NCBI RefSeq assembly: GCF_001750165.1
Contig: NZ_CP015412.1
Span: forward strand, 62,001-126,000
Direction: 5' to 3'
DNA length: 64,000 nt
Source: Pseudoalteromonas luteoviolacea
GTDB taxonomy: Bacteria > Pseudomonadota > Gammaproteobacteria > Enterobacterales > Alteromonadaceae
Position numbers and translations under genes: made by a program. Of this stretch, positions 1-8,964 are shown piece by piece. The notes beneath the pieces are model-generated. The model saw only the letters and a list, made by a program, of their open reading frames with translations, ran no database searches and was not told the DNA's origin. Position 1 is the first letter of the stretch, and every line of letters begins with the position of its first letter.

Positions 1-1
1 T

Positions 2-133
2 CAGACAATGGCTTCATTAAATCAAGAAAAAACACGCCAAATAGCAGGGGGCATTTCTGCGATGGGATGTGGGCCAATTTCTGACCCGAACTATTCTTGC
101 CCTGTTTCGATAAATGGTTATAAGTGTAATTAA
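2..133 (+). CDS. Small double-glycine-leader peptide (start uncertain, may extend off the left edge)
   Basis: The frame is open from the first bases of the window to a TAA at 131-133. The first in-window ATG is at 8, which gives 41 residues; the frame is still open upstream, so the true start may lie outside. The N-terminal part (SLNQEKTRQIAGG) lines up position by position with the leader of the peptide array at 41.5-42.6 kb (ELTQQQAKSIVGG): Leu, Gln, a basic residue, Ile and Gly-Gly coincide. The 26 residues after Gly-Gly differ from that array and carry three cysteines (residues 21, 31 and 40 counted from the ATG at 8). This is the layout of a secreted bacteriocin or RiPP precursor cleaved after Gly-Gly. 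No processing enzyme or C39 transporter lies in the window. Function is inferred from layout only. Confidence 0.55.
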   Translation, partial: QTMASLNQEKTRQIAGGISAMGCGPISDPNYSCPVSINGYKCN

Positions 134-143
134 GCGCGTAAAT

Positions 144-165
144 AGGACCTGACGGAACAGGTCCT
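144..165. terminator. Hairpin between convergent genes
   Basis: Perfect 8-bp inverted repeat AGGACCTG / CAGGTCCT around the loop ACGGAA, 10 bp after the peptide stop codon and 35 bp from the end of the esterase on the other strand. There is no good T-run on either side, so it may be a factor-dependent terminator or an RNA-stabilising hairpin rather than a classical terminator. Confidence 0.5.
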
Positions 166-200
166 CATGGGTTACACACTCATTATATGAGGGGCAGAAT

Positions 201-1460
201 TTACTTTTTTGTCAGTGTCTCTATCTTACCCGTTAACCACTCCTTTCTTCTGGTATTTTCAGGAACAGTTAGCTTTAACGCTTTACGATAGAGTGTCAGC
301 GCCTCTTTTTCTTCACCTTGCAGCTCTTTGCTGACGGCGAGTCCAGCGACAGCTGACGCAGAGCTTGGCGAGTGTAATATCCAATAATTAAATAACGCAT
401 CAGCTTCACCATAGCGACCTTGAGCTCGTAAGCGCTGAGCGATAGCACGAATACAGGCTGCATTATTGTTTAGGTTTAAGTTGGGGTAGACATCAAACCC
501 CACTTGTTTGCTAAGTATTTGATAATGCGCGAGGATATCTGTCAGTGTTTGATTCCCGTTATTTGTGAACTCGATGAACTTAGCGCCTATATCCCAGTCT
601 TTACGCGGAAATACAAAGCCGATGGCGTTTAATAAGCCGGGCACTATCATGGGGTAGTGACCATAATCATCAATGTGTTCGACTTTTAACTTAAATGTGT
701 TTGAATAAGGGGCGAGCGCTGCTCGAAGCTGTTTGGCAAGCGTGTACCTAACTGGGTTTCTCTCAGCTTCTCGCCTTGCTGACGCGACATAGAGAAAACC
801 GCTTCTGTCGGAGGTCTTCTCGAAGCTTTTAGCGATTGCATCAATCATAGTGGTCTCAGGTGTATAGCCCAATCCCAGTACATCGGTTGCAGCAAATAGG
901 AAATGTGCGTTGAATAGATTAGGCGCTACATTTAAGGTATGCAGACCAAAAGCTGCTGTTGGCGATGCACCGATGAAAATACGGAAATCATTGATGCGGT
1001 ACTGACTTTTTAAAAATGGAAACAGCTCTTTTTGCAAGTAGTTAATCATGTCCTGCGAGCGTCCTTGTGAAAAGCCTTCCAAGCGGTCTGACTTTTCCCC
1101 CTGCCAACCGCTGTTACTTACATACAATTCAGGTCCCCATGCAAACCTATTATGGGAGTGAATGGATACTATAATGGCTTGGGGCATGGAAGCTGTGTCG
1201 CCGAGGTGGCTTAAAATACCATTTGTTGCCTCAGAGACTAGCCAACCATCGAGCGTAACAACCAGTGGGTAGGTACGTTTTTCAGATGTGGTGTGATAGT
1301 CCGAGGGTAAATACACATCAAAGTTCGGTGTTTCTTTTATATATTTGGAGGAAATACTGAGCGCTTTGCCAACGATAAGTGGTGTTTCTGTGATTGGTTT
1401 TACGCTAGCTTGTGTACAAAAAGTCGCGATGAAAATTAATATGTACCATACAAATTGCAT
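201..1460 (-). CDS. Secreted PF00756-type esterase with C-terminal TPR region
   Basis: The protein has 419 residues. Residues 1-18 look like a signal peptide. Residues about 25-290 match the putative esterase (Fes/IroE/esterase D-like, PF00756) alpha/beta-hydrolase pattern: a strand ending YPLVVTLDG, the nucleophile elbow FIGASPTAA with Ser166, and a late His in DYGHYP. The elbow reads GASPT rather than the usual GxSxG, so activity is uncertain. Residues about 330-415 form two or three TPR-like helical hairpins, as in other Alteromonadales esterases of this type. It converges on the GG-leader peptide gene 67 bp away and diverges from the CadC-like regulator at 1632. Two more PF00756 esterases flank the peptide array near 41-43 kb. 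The substrate is unknown. Confidence 0.75.
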   Translation of the reverse strand: MQFVWYILIFIATFCTQASVKPITETPLIVGKALSISSKYIKETPNFDVYLPSDYHTTSEKRTYPLVVTLDGWLVSEATNGILSHLGDTASMPQAIIVSIHSHNRFAWGPELYVSNSGWQGEKSDRLEGFSQGRSQDMINYLQKELFPFLKSQYRINDFRIFIGASPTAAFGLHTLNVAPNLFNAHFLFAATDVLGLGYTPETTMIDAIAKSFEKTSDRSGFLYVASARREAERNPVRYTLAKQLRAALAPYSNTFKLKVEHIDDYGHYPMIVPGLLNAIGFVFPRKDWDIGAKFIEFTNNGNQTLTDILAHYQILSKQVGFDVYPNLNLNNNAACIRAIAQRLRAQGRYGEADALFNYWILHSPSSASAVAGLAVSKELQGEEKEALTLYRKALKLTVPENTRRKEWLTGKIETLTKK

Positions 1461-1631
1461 GTTACGCTCCTGAATTATTATTGTGATATTTGAGGCTACA
1501 GTGTGACAAACTGAGCAAGGGAAACATGAAATCGACCTGAAATTTTCTTGATATCTTTATGAAATTATTACTTATTTGTGTTTTACTATGGGTATATGTG
1601 AGCACCGATAAGAAAAGCTAGGCTAAAATAC

Positions 1632-3692
1632 GTGCGACAAAAAATAATAATAAACGAGCGAGTTATTGATACCGCGAGAAATCAAATCACCTATAAAAAC
1701 CAACCGCAGATCTTGCCGCCTAAAGTGATTGCGGTTTTATATTGCTTGGCCAAAAGACAGGGGCAAGTGGTCAGCCATGATGAGATGATTGACGAGGTTT
1801 GGAACAGCGTCGTTGTGTCACCTAATTCGCTACAGCGTGCTATTGCTGAACTGCGAAAGGCACTTGGCGATGACGGTAAAGCGCAGGCCATCATTAAAAC
1901 GCACTCAAAGCAAGGCTATAGCTTAGAAGCTGAAGTTTTATGGAGCGAACAACAAACCAAGCCAGTAATAAAGGCGCATACACATGCCAAGAAAGCCACA
2001 AAGCCTGTACTTTTTTTGGCAATCGTATTGTTTATGCTCAGCTTGATTGGTGTGTTTTATTTTGCAAAGCCGCAGAGCGAAGCGCCCGAGTTTACACAGT
2101 TAACTTCTTTGACTGCAAGTGATGTACAAGAAGGCGCGGGGGTATTTTCACCTGATGGTAAATACTTGGTATTTTACCGTCACCTGACGTATTGCGAGAG
2201 TGAGCTGTGGGCTAAAAATCTTGCAAGTGAGCAATCAATGAAGCTGACACTGAGCGGGGCTAAATTCACGGGGTTCACGTTTTCACGAGATGGAGAAAAG
2301 CTGGGTTTTTTGCAAAACCGAGCATGTGAGCACGAGCCCATTGAATACCAAAGCACTGAAAAAAATTGCTGGGATTTGGTGGCAATCAATTTTGCTGAAG
2401 CCTTGAAAAGTCCGCAAACACCTCATGTACTAAAAGCATGTAAGCCGACCAAAATGTATCACCCACAGTGGTTAACTGAAGGTTCATTTGCCACACTTGA
2501 ACTGCAAAACAATCAGTTACGTGTTGCGTTGCACAATATAAATAACCATCAAGTCGCCACGCTGTTTGAAGATAAAAACTTACATTTGTATGTATTAAGG
2601 TATTCACCCACTCATCAATTATTGGCCGTGATAGGGTTTAACAAAGAAGGTGGGCAAGTATTGAGCTTGCTAAAACCCACCGGTGAGCTTGTGGCGCAAA
2701 ATATCATTGATTTTCCCGCGTCATTTGATGGCAGTTCACGTATTTATCCCAATTTTGACCCTGATTCAAAAAGGCTGCTTTATGGTAGTGGTAAATCCTT
2801 GTTTGAACTGGACTTTGATGGCAGTGTAAAGCCTATCACTTTACCCCTTTATCAGGATATTTATAGTATTAATTTTCACCCACATAGCAATGTGATAGTT
2901 GGCACTTATGGTACTTACGATTCGGACTTAATTACTATGCCTTATGTTGATGGCCAAGTGCTGGGTGAGTCAAAACCCAGTGTTCGCTCTATAAGGCGAG
3001 AAGAACAAGGGAAATGGAGTCAAAACACGGCACACCTCGCATTTATCTCTGAGCGTTCAGGAAGAAAACAAGTTTGGTTGTCGAGTGGAGGAGAGCCAAG
3101 GCGATTGACACAATTTAATGGTGCTGAATATCCATTGTCTGTGGAGTGGCGCGCTAATGAAAATAAGTTATATGTTGCGACTAACCAAGGGCTGTACCTC
3201 TATGACTTAACTGGAAATTATGAAAGCTTGTTATCTGGGCACAGGTTAGTCGGTGTATATCAGTCGAACCTGCCTACGCATACTTTATTGGCTTATGAGG
3301 AAGAGGCAATAGTACACCTATCAACTCGAAATGAAGACGGGGAAATTGAGGATTTGCTTAAAGTAGCAATACAAGATGCAGTGCTATTGAAGCCTCATGA
3401 GCTAGTTTATCAAGATTCAAATGGTCAATTTTGGCATTTAAATCAGGGCCAAGTGGTGGCTTTGGCGCTATTAAATCAGCATACGCATAAGGCCGGCTTT
3501 GTTGAGCGAGATGGTCGTCTATATGGGCTGACAAAAGGTAATTTGTTGTGGCGTTATAATTTAAAAGAACATGCCTACCAAGTGCTTAAGCAAGTCGATA
3601 ACGGTATTACGTCGATTTCAGATATCAGTGACACTCAGTGGTTGTTTGTTAAGCGCATCTCTCAGAAAAAAGAAATTGTGCTGATTGAATAG
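1632..3692 (+). CDS. CadC/ToxR-like transmembrane transcriptional regulator with WD40/TolB-like sensor domain
   Basis: The protein has 686 residues and a GTG start. Residues about 5-100 are an OmpR-type winged helix (HDEMIDEVW, SLQRAIAELRKALGD, IIKTHSKQGYSL). A single hydrophobic segment at about 125-145 puts the DNA-binding domain in the cytoplasm. The remaining roughly 540 residues are periplasmic and show TolB/WD40-like repeats (FSPDGKYLVFYR, FSRDGEKLGFLQ). This is the one-component membrane-regulator architecture common in Alteromonadales, in which the beta-propeller senses a periplasmic signal or partner. It is divergent from the esterase at 201-1460 across a 171-bp intergenic region, so that esterase is the most likely target. 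ATG-free start: the GTG at 1632 gives the complete wing. Confidence 0.85.
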   Translation: MRQKIIINERVIDTARNQITYKNQPQILPPKVIAVLYCLAKRQGQVVSHDEMIDEVWNSVVVSPNSLQRAIAELRKALGDDGKAQAIIKTHSKQGYSLEAEVLWSEQQTKPVIKAHTHAKKATKPVLFLAIVLFMLSLIGVFYFAKPQSEAPEFTQLTSLTASDVQEGAGVFSPDGKYLVFYRHLTYCESELWAKNLASEQSMKLTLSGAKFTGFTFSRDGEKLGFLQNRACEHEPIEYQSTEKNCWDLVAINFAEALKSPQTPHVLKACKPTKMYHPQWLTEGSFATLELQNNQLRVALHNINNHQVATLFEDKNLHLYVLRYSPTHQLLAVIGFNKEGGQVLSLLKPTGELVAQNIIDFPASFDGSSRIYPNFDPDSKRLLYGSGKSLFELDFDGSVKPITLPLYQDIYSINFHPHSNVIVGTYGTYDSDLITMPYVDGQVLGESKPSVRSIRREEQGKWSQNTAHLAFISERSGRKQVWLSSGGEPRRLTQFNGAEYPLSVEWRANENKLYVATNQGLYLYDLTGNYESLLSGHRLVGVYQSNLPTHTLLAYEEEAIVHLSTRNEDGEIEDLLKVAIQDAVLLKPHELVYQDSNGQFWHLNQGQVVALALLNQHTHKAGFVERDGRLYGLTKGNLLWRYNLKEHAYQVLKQVDNGITSISDISDTQWLFVKRISQKKEIVLIE

Positions 3693-3776
3693 CATCCGCT
3701 TTTTAGACATTGTTAAATAGGTGTACAAGATGAAATAAGTTTCCAGCATAAGTTGAGAAAAAAGAGTTTCTTAAAA

Positions 3777-4508
3777 TTAGAAACCTAATTTAGCCTTCAT
3801 TATTTGTAAGTTGCGCCTAGAAACTGAAATTGAGGTGCAATGATTAAGCGTTACTTCACATGTGTCACCAACTCCTAAATCAGTGTTAGTCACTGAGTTT
3901 AGATTTATGATCTGTTGGCGGTTCGCTTGAAAAAAGTCTGATTCAGGTAAGCGTTTTAATACACTGTTCAGTGGTTTTTTTATATACGCATTTTTATTAG
4001 AAAAGAAAACTCGTGTGTAGTTTTTACAGCTTTCAAAATAATCAATCTCTTTTATCGGAAGTAAATAACATTGCCCACCATCTTTAATAAATACTTTACT
4101 TTGCATAGTCATGGTCGCAATTTCTGGCTCTTGAAAAGTTTCAGAAGGTGTCTCCACGTCTGATGCTGTCAATTTGGTAATAGCATCACATAACCGAGAT
4201 TTATTAATTGGCTTTAATAAGTAATCAACAACGTTATAATCAAATGACCTCAATGCATGCTCATTGTAAGCTGTTGTAAAAATAACTTTTGGAGAATAAT
4301 CTAACTGTTCTAGTAAATCGAAGCCACTCTCTCCAGGCATATGGATATCTAAAAAGAGTACTTCAGGCCTAAAGCTTTTGACCAACTCTAATGCATTAGC
4401 AACACAATCTGCACTACCAATAACGTCTATTTCTGTGTAGGGCTCCAGTAAACGCATCAAGCCATTGCGGGCTAACCTCGAATCTTCAATAACAACTGCT
4501 GTTAACAT
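3777..4508 (-). CDS. LytTR-family response regulator
   Basis: The protein has 243 residues. It has an N-terminal receiver domain (1-115) with acidic residues ED at 8-9, phospho-acceptor Asp54 in LFLDIHMPG, the Thr/Ala switch region (FTTAYN) and Lys99 in LLKP. A C-terminal LytTR DNA-binding domain (about 130-240) has the typical pattern IKEIDYFESCKNYTRV and a late SVSRR motif. It follows the LytS-type kinase gene with a 7-bp overlap, so the two are co-translated and very probably form a two-component pair. The adjacent same-strand membrane serine hydrolase (5688-7580) is a candidate regulon member or neighbour in the signalling path. The signal is not evident from sequence. Confidence 0.9.
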   Translation of the reverse strand: MLTAVVIEDSRLARNGLMRLLEPYTEIDVIGSADCVANALELVKSFRPEVLFLDIHMPGESGFDLLEQLDYSPKVIFTTAYNEHALRSFDYNVVDYLLKPINKSRLCDAITKLTASDVETPSETFQEPEIATMTMQSKVFIKDGGQCYLLPIKEIDYFESCKNYTRVFFSNKNAYIKKPLNSVLKRLPESDFFQANRQQIINLNSVTNTDLGVGDTCEVTLNHCTSISVSRRNLQIMKAKLGF

Positions 4509-5590
4509 GTCACTTCCTTAGGCAAAGTTAAAGTCGCGATAAATTGCTTATCGTTAAGCTGTGTTTCAAGGGAGCCTGTAGGGCCATAAAGTAGTGATAA
4601 CCGCTCTCTAATATTTGCTAGGCCAATCTGCGTGCTAGTTGTTGTAGTATTGATATCTTTAGGGATTGTATTAGACAGTCGAAGAATTAAATTTTGTTTC
4701 GATTGAGTAATTGATAAGTTGATTTTCCCAGCAGTTTTTGAGCTTTCTATGCCGTACTTAACTGCATTTTCAGCCAATAGCTGTAGCATCATTGGCGGTA
4801 CTTGATATTCTGATAGGCCACTCTGAATCTCAGTATAATAAATTAATTTTTCTTCGTACTGTATTTTGATTAGTTGCATGTATTTATTTAGCATTTGAAT
4901 CTCACTGTTAAGAGATACTTTATCTTGTTGTGTAATTTCCAGTGCATAACGTAACAGCTCGGACAAAGTGACCATCATATCATCGGCCGTTTCGACTGAC
5001 TCGGCTATCATAAAGCGAATGTTGTTTAATGTATTAAACAAAAAATGAGGGTTTAGTTGCGTGTTTAAATTTTCTAATTGTGCAGACTTTAGTGAGTTTT
5101 CAAATTGCAAGCTTTGTAGCTTTGCAGATATTGCTCTTTTTTGGTGAGTAATACTTGTATAAATAAAAATCCAAGAGCAAATAAATAATTGAGTTTGTAA
5201 GCATTGCCTTAACATAAAGCTGGATGTGTACGCATTAATCAATGACACATTTTCACCAATATAGCGAAGATAAATAGAGTTATAAAAATCGACGTAATAG
5301 CAGACTGTAACTATCGAAAAAGTAACTAAAATAGATAACACTGTTCCTGCGATTAATAATCTGGGTATTTGTTTTTGATATTGTACTGAGATCCAATCAC
5401 GATTGTTGAATATATATCTAAATATGAGAGTAGAAATAGTAAAGAAAAAGGCAAACAGCATAGATACTTTTAAAACATGCATATTAATTTTCCCATGCTC
5501 GATACTGGTGATCAAATCAACACTAATGATCATAATGAGTGCGGAAAAATGATATAACCAAAAAATAGATGTTCGTGGGAAAAAGTACAT
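4502..5590 (-). CDS. LytS/YpdA-like sensor histidine kinase (His_kinase PF06580 type)
   Basis: The protein has 362 residues. The N-terminal 150 residues contain about four hydrophobic membrane segments without an obvious extracellular domain. A coiled linker follows (about 150-180), then the PF06580 phospho-acceptor motif QLNPHFLFNTLNN with His182, an N-box (LLAENAVKYGIE) and a G-box region (GLANIRERL) typical of LytS-family kinases. Its stop codon overlaps the start of the LytTR response regulator. The gene lies 97 bp downstream of the membrane serine hydrolase on the same strand, separated by a small hairpin at 5656-5673. Confidence 0.9.
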   Translation of the reverse strand: MYFFPRTSIFWLYHFSALIMIISVDLITSIEHGKINMHVLKVSMLFAFFFTISTLIFRYIFNNRDWISVQYQKQIPRLLIAGTVLSILVTFSIVTVCYYVDFYNSIYLRYIGENVSLINAYTSSFMLRQCLQTQLFICSWIFIYTSITHQKRAISAKLQSLQFENSLKSAQLENLNTQLNPHFLFNTLNNIRFMIAESVETADDMMVTLSELLRYALEITQQDKVSLNSEIQMLNKYMQLIKIQYEEKLIYYTEIQSGLSEYQVPPMMLQLLAENAVKYGIESSKTAGKINLSITQSKQNLILRLSNTIPKDINTTTTSTQIGLANIRERLSLLYGPTGSLETQLNDKQFIATLTLPKEVTC

Positions 5591-5655
5591 AGAAAGCGCC
5601 TGTAATTAGTTTTTATAGTTGTTTTTGTTTAAAGCCAGACTTGTGAGTGCAAGTT

Positions 5656-5673
5656 TGGGCGAATTTACGCCCA
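5656..5673 (-). terminator. Weak hairpin after the serine hydrolase gene
   Basis: Inverted repeat TGGGCG / CGCCCA with loop AATTTA, 15 bp beyond the stop codon of the gene at 5688-7580. It lacks a long T-run, so it may attenuate rather than end transcription into the LytS/LytR genes. Confidence 0.3.
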
Positions 5674-5687
5674 TATCAATGAGTGCT

Positions 5688-7580
5688 TTAAGATGCCAAT
5701 TGGACACCTATTAATTTATAACCTATTAAAAATAAAGATAAAAAACAGTGAGATGCTACTATACTAGCCAAGTAATAATTTATAAAGCTTTTGATGCTTT
5801 TTTTCCACTGGCATAAACAAAAAGCTGCCGCAGCAAAACCGAATAGGGGATATAATATTGAGCAAACTTGCACTAGAGGTGAAACCCAACTCATATTATT
5901 TAGTAACATATAGTCACTTAACAGTATAAAAGGAAGCGCTGTAAGCGTAACGATGAAAGAGGCAGAAAGTGCTAACGCTTTCCAAATTATAAAGGCCGAT
6001 TTTGGCTTACCTAATAGTTTTTTTACTACACTAACTAGTAAGGAACAAACCAGACATAGTACGCTAGAAAGCACAATAATCACGCTTAAAGCGAGTGATA
6101 CTAACTTTGCATAGAATACCCATGCTGGTGTCTTTTTGTATATTTTAGAGTTGCGAACGAGCACATTTCCTGCAATTGGATCTTCTGCAAAAGCAACTTG
6201 TGCTGCACCATATTTGTTATAAAGTATAGGCTGCTCATCTTGTTGAAAATAGTTTAATTGATAGCCTCCTAATAGCCATTTAAATGATAGTTGCTCTTTG
6301 TGAGTCGTTACAATCACGGCATTGCTAAAATAGGCGACGATATCGCCTAAACTCATACTTGTATTAAGTTGCGTGTATAGGCCACTGGCGTTGGAAAAAT
6401 GATAACTCAAAGGTAAATTTGGCTCATGATTCACTTTTTCTGGTAGTTGTAAGTATTCAGTGATTAACTCTTTTACTTTTCGGTATGCTGGGCCATTTTG
6501 TTTTGTCATGGCAATAGCAAAACCCACTTGTAACTGAGGCTGGTATCTAAAAGTACTCACTACCCCTGGAAGCCCGCCGTTGTGACCGTAGAGTGTTTGT
6601 CCCTTAATTATGTCTTTACTGTGTGAAAACCCTTTAAATGATTTTAAACCTAGACTAACTCCTAATTCTGTTTCTATTTTTTGCATTCGAGATACTGATG
6701 CGGGAGAGAGCACTCCGGATTGTTCAGGTTGCAAAAATAGCATAAGTAGTTTTGATATATCTTGCATTGAAGCTGTTAAAGAAGAGGCAGGTCGTGTTGC
6801 CATATATTCGTAGCCTACAGGAAGGTTATTGTTTAAGTAGGGTATTGCGCCTAATTCATTCCAGTTCTTAGGTTTAAGTAATGAGCTATTTTTCATTGAT
6901 AGTGGCGAAAATATATATTCATTAACATAGTCCGAAAAACGCATGCCTGTTAAAACTTCAACTACTCTCGCGGCAACGGTTGGCCCTGTATTACTATATG
7001 CTACTCTCGTGCCTGGTGCCCAGCGGCTTGTTCGGCTTTCAGGGTAAAGCGTTAACACTTGCTCAAGTGATATGGAGTCATCATTTAGCGCTTTTTGCTC
7101 CGCCACGTGACTGTCCCAGCCTGTGGTATGCTCTAATAAGTGCTGAACTTGGATTGGGTGGGTTTTATGCCATTTGTTTTTAAATTGAATACTCGGTGCA
7201 ATATCTTTTAATCTGTCATCAAGTGCTAGTAGGCCTTTGGATTGCAGTTGTAAAATTGCAATACCGGGCAGTAATTTGGTGACAGAACCAAATCTAAATA
7301 AGTGTCTATCAGTGGCTAGCTCATTTGTTTCTTTGTTGGCGTAGCCAAAGCCTTGAGTAATCGGAGATTGCCCTTGCTGAACAATTGCGACACCTATAGC
7401 GGGTATGTTGTGCACAGTTCGTACTTGTTCAATGTCTGTTAGTAATTGCGATAAGCGATTGTCGCCTTCATTATGGTCTAGATTTACATTGGCATTGGCA
7501 CATGGGCCTGTGAGCAACAATGCCGTGGCCATAGTGATAGATATGGTTTTTATGTGATTTATTAGTTTCATTCTTTTCAT
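5688..7580 (-). CDS. Membrane-anchored serine beta-lactamase-like hydrolase (class C/PBP4*-type fold)
   Basis: The protein has 630 residues. A signal peptide covers about residues 1-30. The beta-lactamase (PF00144) domain spans about 45-380 with the SxxK motif SVTK (Ser99, Lys102), the YxN motif YSN (Tyr195) and a third-motif equivalent HNGG. After a linker domain (about 395-480), four hydrophobic segments lie in the last 150 residues and anchor the enzyme in the inner membrane with its active site in the periplasm. Family members include D-aminopeptidases, peptidases and esterases, so antibiotic hydrolysis should not be assumed. The ATG at 7580 has an AAAGGA ribosome-binding site 7 bp upstream. 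It sits next to the LytS/LytR pair and may be linked to cell-envelope stress sensing; that link is inference. Confidence 0.85.
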   Translation of the reverse strand: MKRMKLINHIKTISITMATALLLTGPCANANVNLDHNEGDNRLSQLLTDIEQVRTVHNIPAIGVAIVQQGQSPITQGFGYANKETNELATDRHLFRFGSVTKLLPGIAILQLQSKGLLALDDRLKDIAPSIQFKNKWHKTHPIQVQHLLEHTTGWDSHVAEQKALNDDSISLEQVLTLYPESRTSRWAPGTRVAYSNTGPTVAARVVEVLTGMRFSDYVNEYIFSPLSMKNSSLLKPKNWNELGAIPYLNNNLPVGYEYMATRPASSLTASMQDISKLLMLFLQPEQSGVLSPASVSRMQKIETELGVSLGLKSFKGFSHSKDIIKGQTLYGHNGGLPGVVSTFRYQPQLQVGFAIAMTKQNGPAYRKVKELITEYLQLPEKVNHEPNLPLSYHFSNASGLYTQLNTSMSLGDIVAYFSNAVIVTTHKEQLSFKWLLGGYQLNYFQQDEQPILYNKYGAAQVAFAEDPIAGNVLVRNSKIYKKTPAWVFYAKLVSLALSVIIVLSSVLCLVCSLLVSVVKKLLGKPKSAFIIWKALALSASFIVTLTALPFILLSDYMLLNNMSWVSPLVQVCSILYPLFGFAAAAFCLCQWKKSIKSFINYYLASIVASHCFLSLFLIGYKLIGVQLAS

Positions 7581-7744
7581 GGCATTTTCCTTTTTTTGTT
7601 ATTGTAAGTACTTGGTTATATTGAGTATGGGAAAGGTGCCAAGCGGGTGGCTGTCTAGTTAAGCGGTCTTAAAATAGAAGTGAGCGGTTAAGCTTGCTTA
7701 CATCAGTCACTTATTTTTTAAAAAGTGTATTAAAGTCATAGGAC

Positions 7745-8308
7745 TCATGATTTTAAGTGTTGGTAGTAGTGGCAAATAAATGCCAGCTGTTTGTCAATGC
7801 CATCAATTTTCAGTGTGTTCCCTTTGTCGCAGCTCATAGCCAGTGAAAACCCATGGAGGTAGTCTACTAACAGATGTAAGAAAACTTCAGACTGGCTGCT
7901 ATCTAGTTCTAAGACACTGATAATTTGCTCAAACCGGCTAATAAAGACCTCTGCGGGGCTGTCAGATTTCATGCTCAGTAAAGTGTGTAATAGTCCATCA
8001 TACTGGCTCAGTATCGCAAGGTAACTTTTGCATAGGGCACTGAGCTCCTGTTGCCAATCTTCTGTGTTTTGCGGTGTATAAATATCTTCAATTAGCGAGG
8101 TGGTAATGGCTTTTAACAAGGTATCTTTGTTTTTAAAGTAATGGTAAATCGCCATCGCATCGACCCCAAGTTGTGCTGATAGCTTGCGGATACTGGGAAT
8201 ATTACCTGTTGTTGCCATCAAGTTTTTTGCGGCACGAATGATAGCTGCTTTACTTAGTGCACTTTGGGATTTTTGGGGACGGCCGCGTTTTTTGGCTGTA
8301 TTGCTCAT
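7745..8308 (-). CDS. TetR-family transcriptional regulator
   Basis: The protein has 187 residues. It has a basic N-terminus (KKRGRPQKS), then a TetR helix-turn-helix at about residues 20-65 (IIRAAKNLMA, SIRKLSAQLGVDAMAIYHYFKNKDTL). The remaining helical part would hold the ligand pocket and dimer interface. It is divergent from a RibD-like reductase gene. A 19-bp palindrome lies between the two starts, so it most likely represses both itself and its neighbour. Confidence 0.88.
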   Translation of the reverse strand: MSNTAKKRGRPQKSQSALSKAAIIRAAKNLMATTGNIPSIRKLSAQLGVDAMAIYHYFKNKDTLLKAITTSLIEDIYTPQNTEDWQQELSALCKSYLAILSQYDGLLHTLLSMKSDSPAEVFISRFEQIISVLELDSSQSEVFLHLLVDYLHGFSLAMSCDKGNTLKIDGIDKQLAFICHYYQHLKS

Positions 8309-8332
8309 TATGAATTCTTAATTTGATTTATA

Positions 8333-8351
8333 TATTCTACATCGTAGAATA
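8333..8351. promoter_or_regulatory. Palindromic operator, probably for the divergent TetR regulator
   Basis: TATTCTAC-ATC-GTAGAATA: perfect 8-bp arms with a 3-bp centre, 25 bp from the TetR start and 36 bp from the start of the reductase gene at 8387. The size and position suit a TetR dimer site controlling both genes. Confidence 0.75.
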
Positions 8352-8386
8352 ATGGAGTTATTATTTAAATCAACTATGAGGATGTC

Positions 8387-8920
8387 ATGGCGAACATCGT
8401 ATTTATTGCAACAAGCTTGGACGGTTATATTGCAGATAAAAACAACGCAATTGAGTGGCTACATTCAATTCCTGGCACCCAAGAACTGGATTTGGGGTAT
8501 GACAATCACATTGCTGCCATTGACGGGTTAGTGATGGGCAGAAATACTTTTGAGTTAGTTTGCGGCTTTGATTGCGATTGGCCTTATACAAAGCCGGTGT
8601 TTGTTTTGAGCAATACCATGCAGTGTGTTCCCTCAGGTTATGAAGACAAAGTAAAGCTAGTCAGTGGAGGGTTGCTCCAGTTGGTAGATAAATTGAATGC
8701 GCAAGGGTTTTTAGATTTGTATATAGACGGTGGCGTTACAATTCAAAGCTTTTTAAAATCAGACTTGATTGACAAGATGATCATTACAACTATTCCTATC
8801 ATATTGGGGGGCGGGGTGAGTCTATTCGGTGAGTTAGCCGAGCCACTTCATTTCAGTTGCACAGAAAGTGAATTGTTTGAAAATGGCATATGCCAAAATA
8901 CGTTTGTCAGAAAGCGGTAG
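8387..8920 (+). CDS. Dihydrofolate reductase/RibD C-terminal-like oxidoreductase
   Basis: The protein has 177 residues. It has the opening strand and loop of the RibD C-terminal/DHFR-like family (MANIVFIATSLDGYIADK), a central VMGRNTFE segment, a conserved LYIDGGVTIQSFL nucleotide-binding stretch and the TTIPIILGGGVSLFGE loop. Such proteins are NADPH-dependent reductases of unknown substrate, often annotated as YyaP/YwjB-like. The ATG is preceded by ATGAGGA at a good distance. The gene is divergent from the TetR regulator and downstream of a clear palindromic operator, which suggests induction by a small molecule. Confidence 0.85.
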   Translation: MANIVFIATSLDGYIADKNNAIEWLHSIPGTQELDLGYDNHIAAIDGLVMGRNTFELVCGFDCDWPYTKPVFVLSNTMQCVPSGYEDKVKLVSGGLLQLVDKLNAQGFLDLYIDGGVTIQSFLKSDLIDKMIITTIPIILGGGVSLFGELAEPLHFSCTESELFENGICQNTFVRKR

Positions 8921-8964
8921 TTTATATCAAACTCTTAAAGTGGGTTACTCGCTTTCTGACTCGG

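Noticed and set aside
5688..7580. Calling the serine hydrolase an AmpC beta-lactamase
   Set aside because: The fold motifs match, but the length, C-terminal membrane helices and third motif differ from true AmpC; resistance cannot be inferred.
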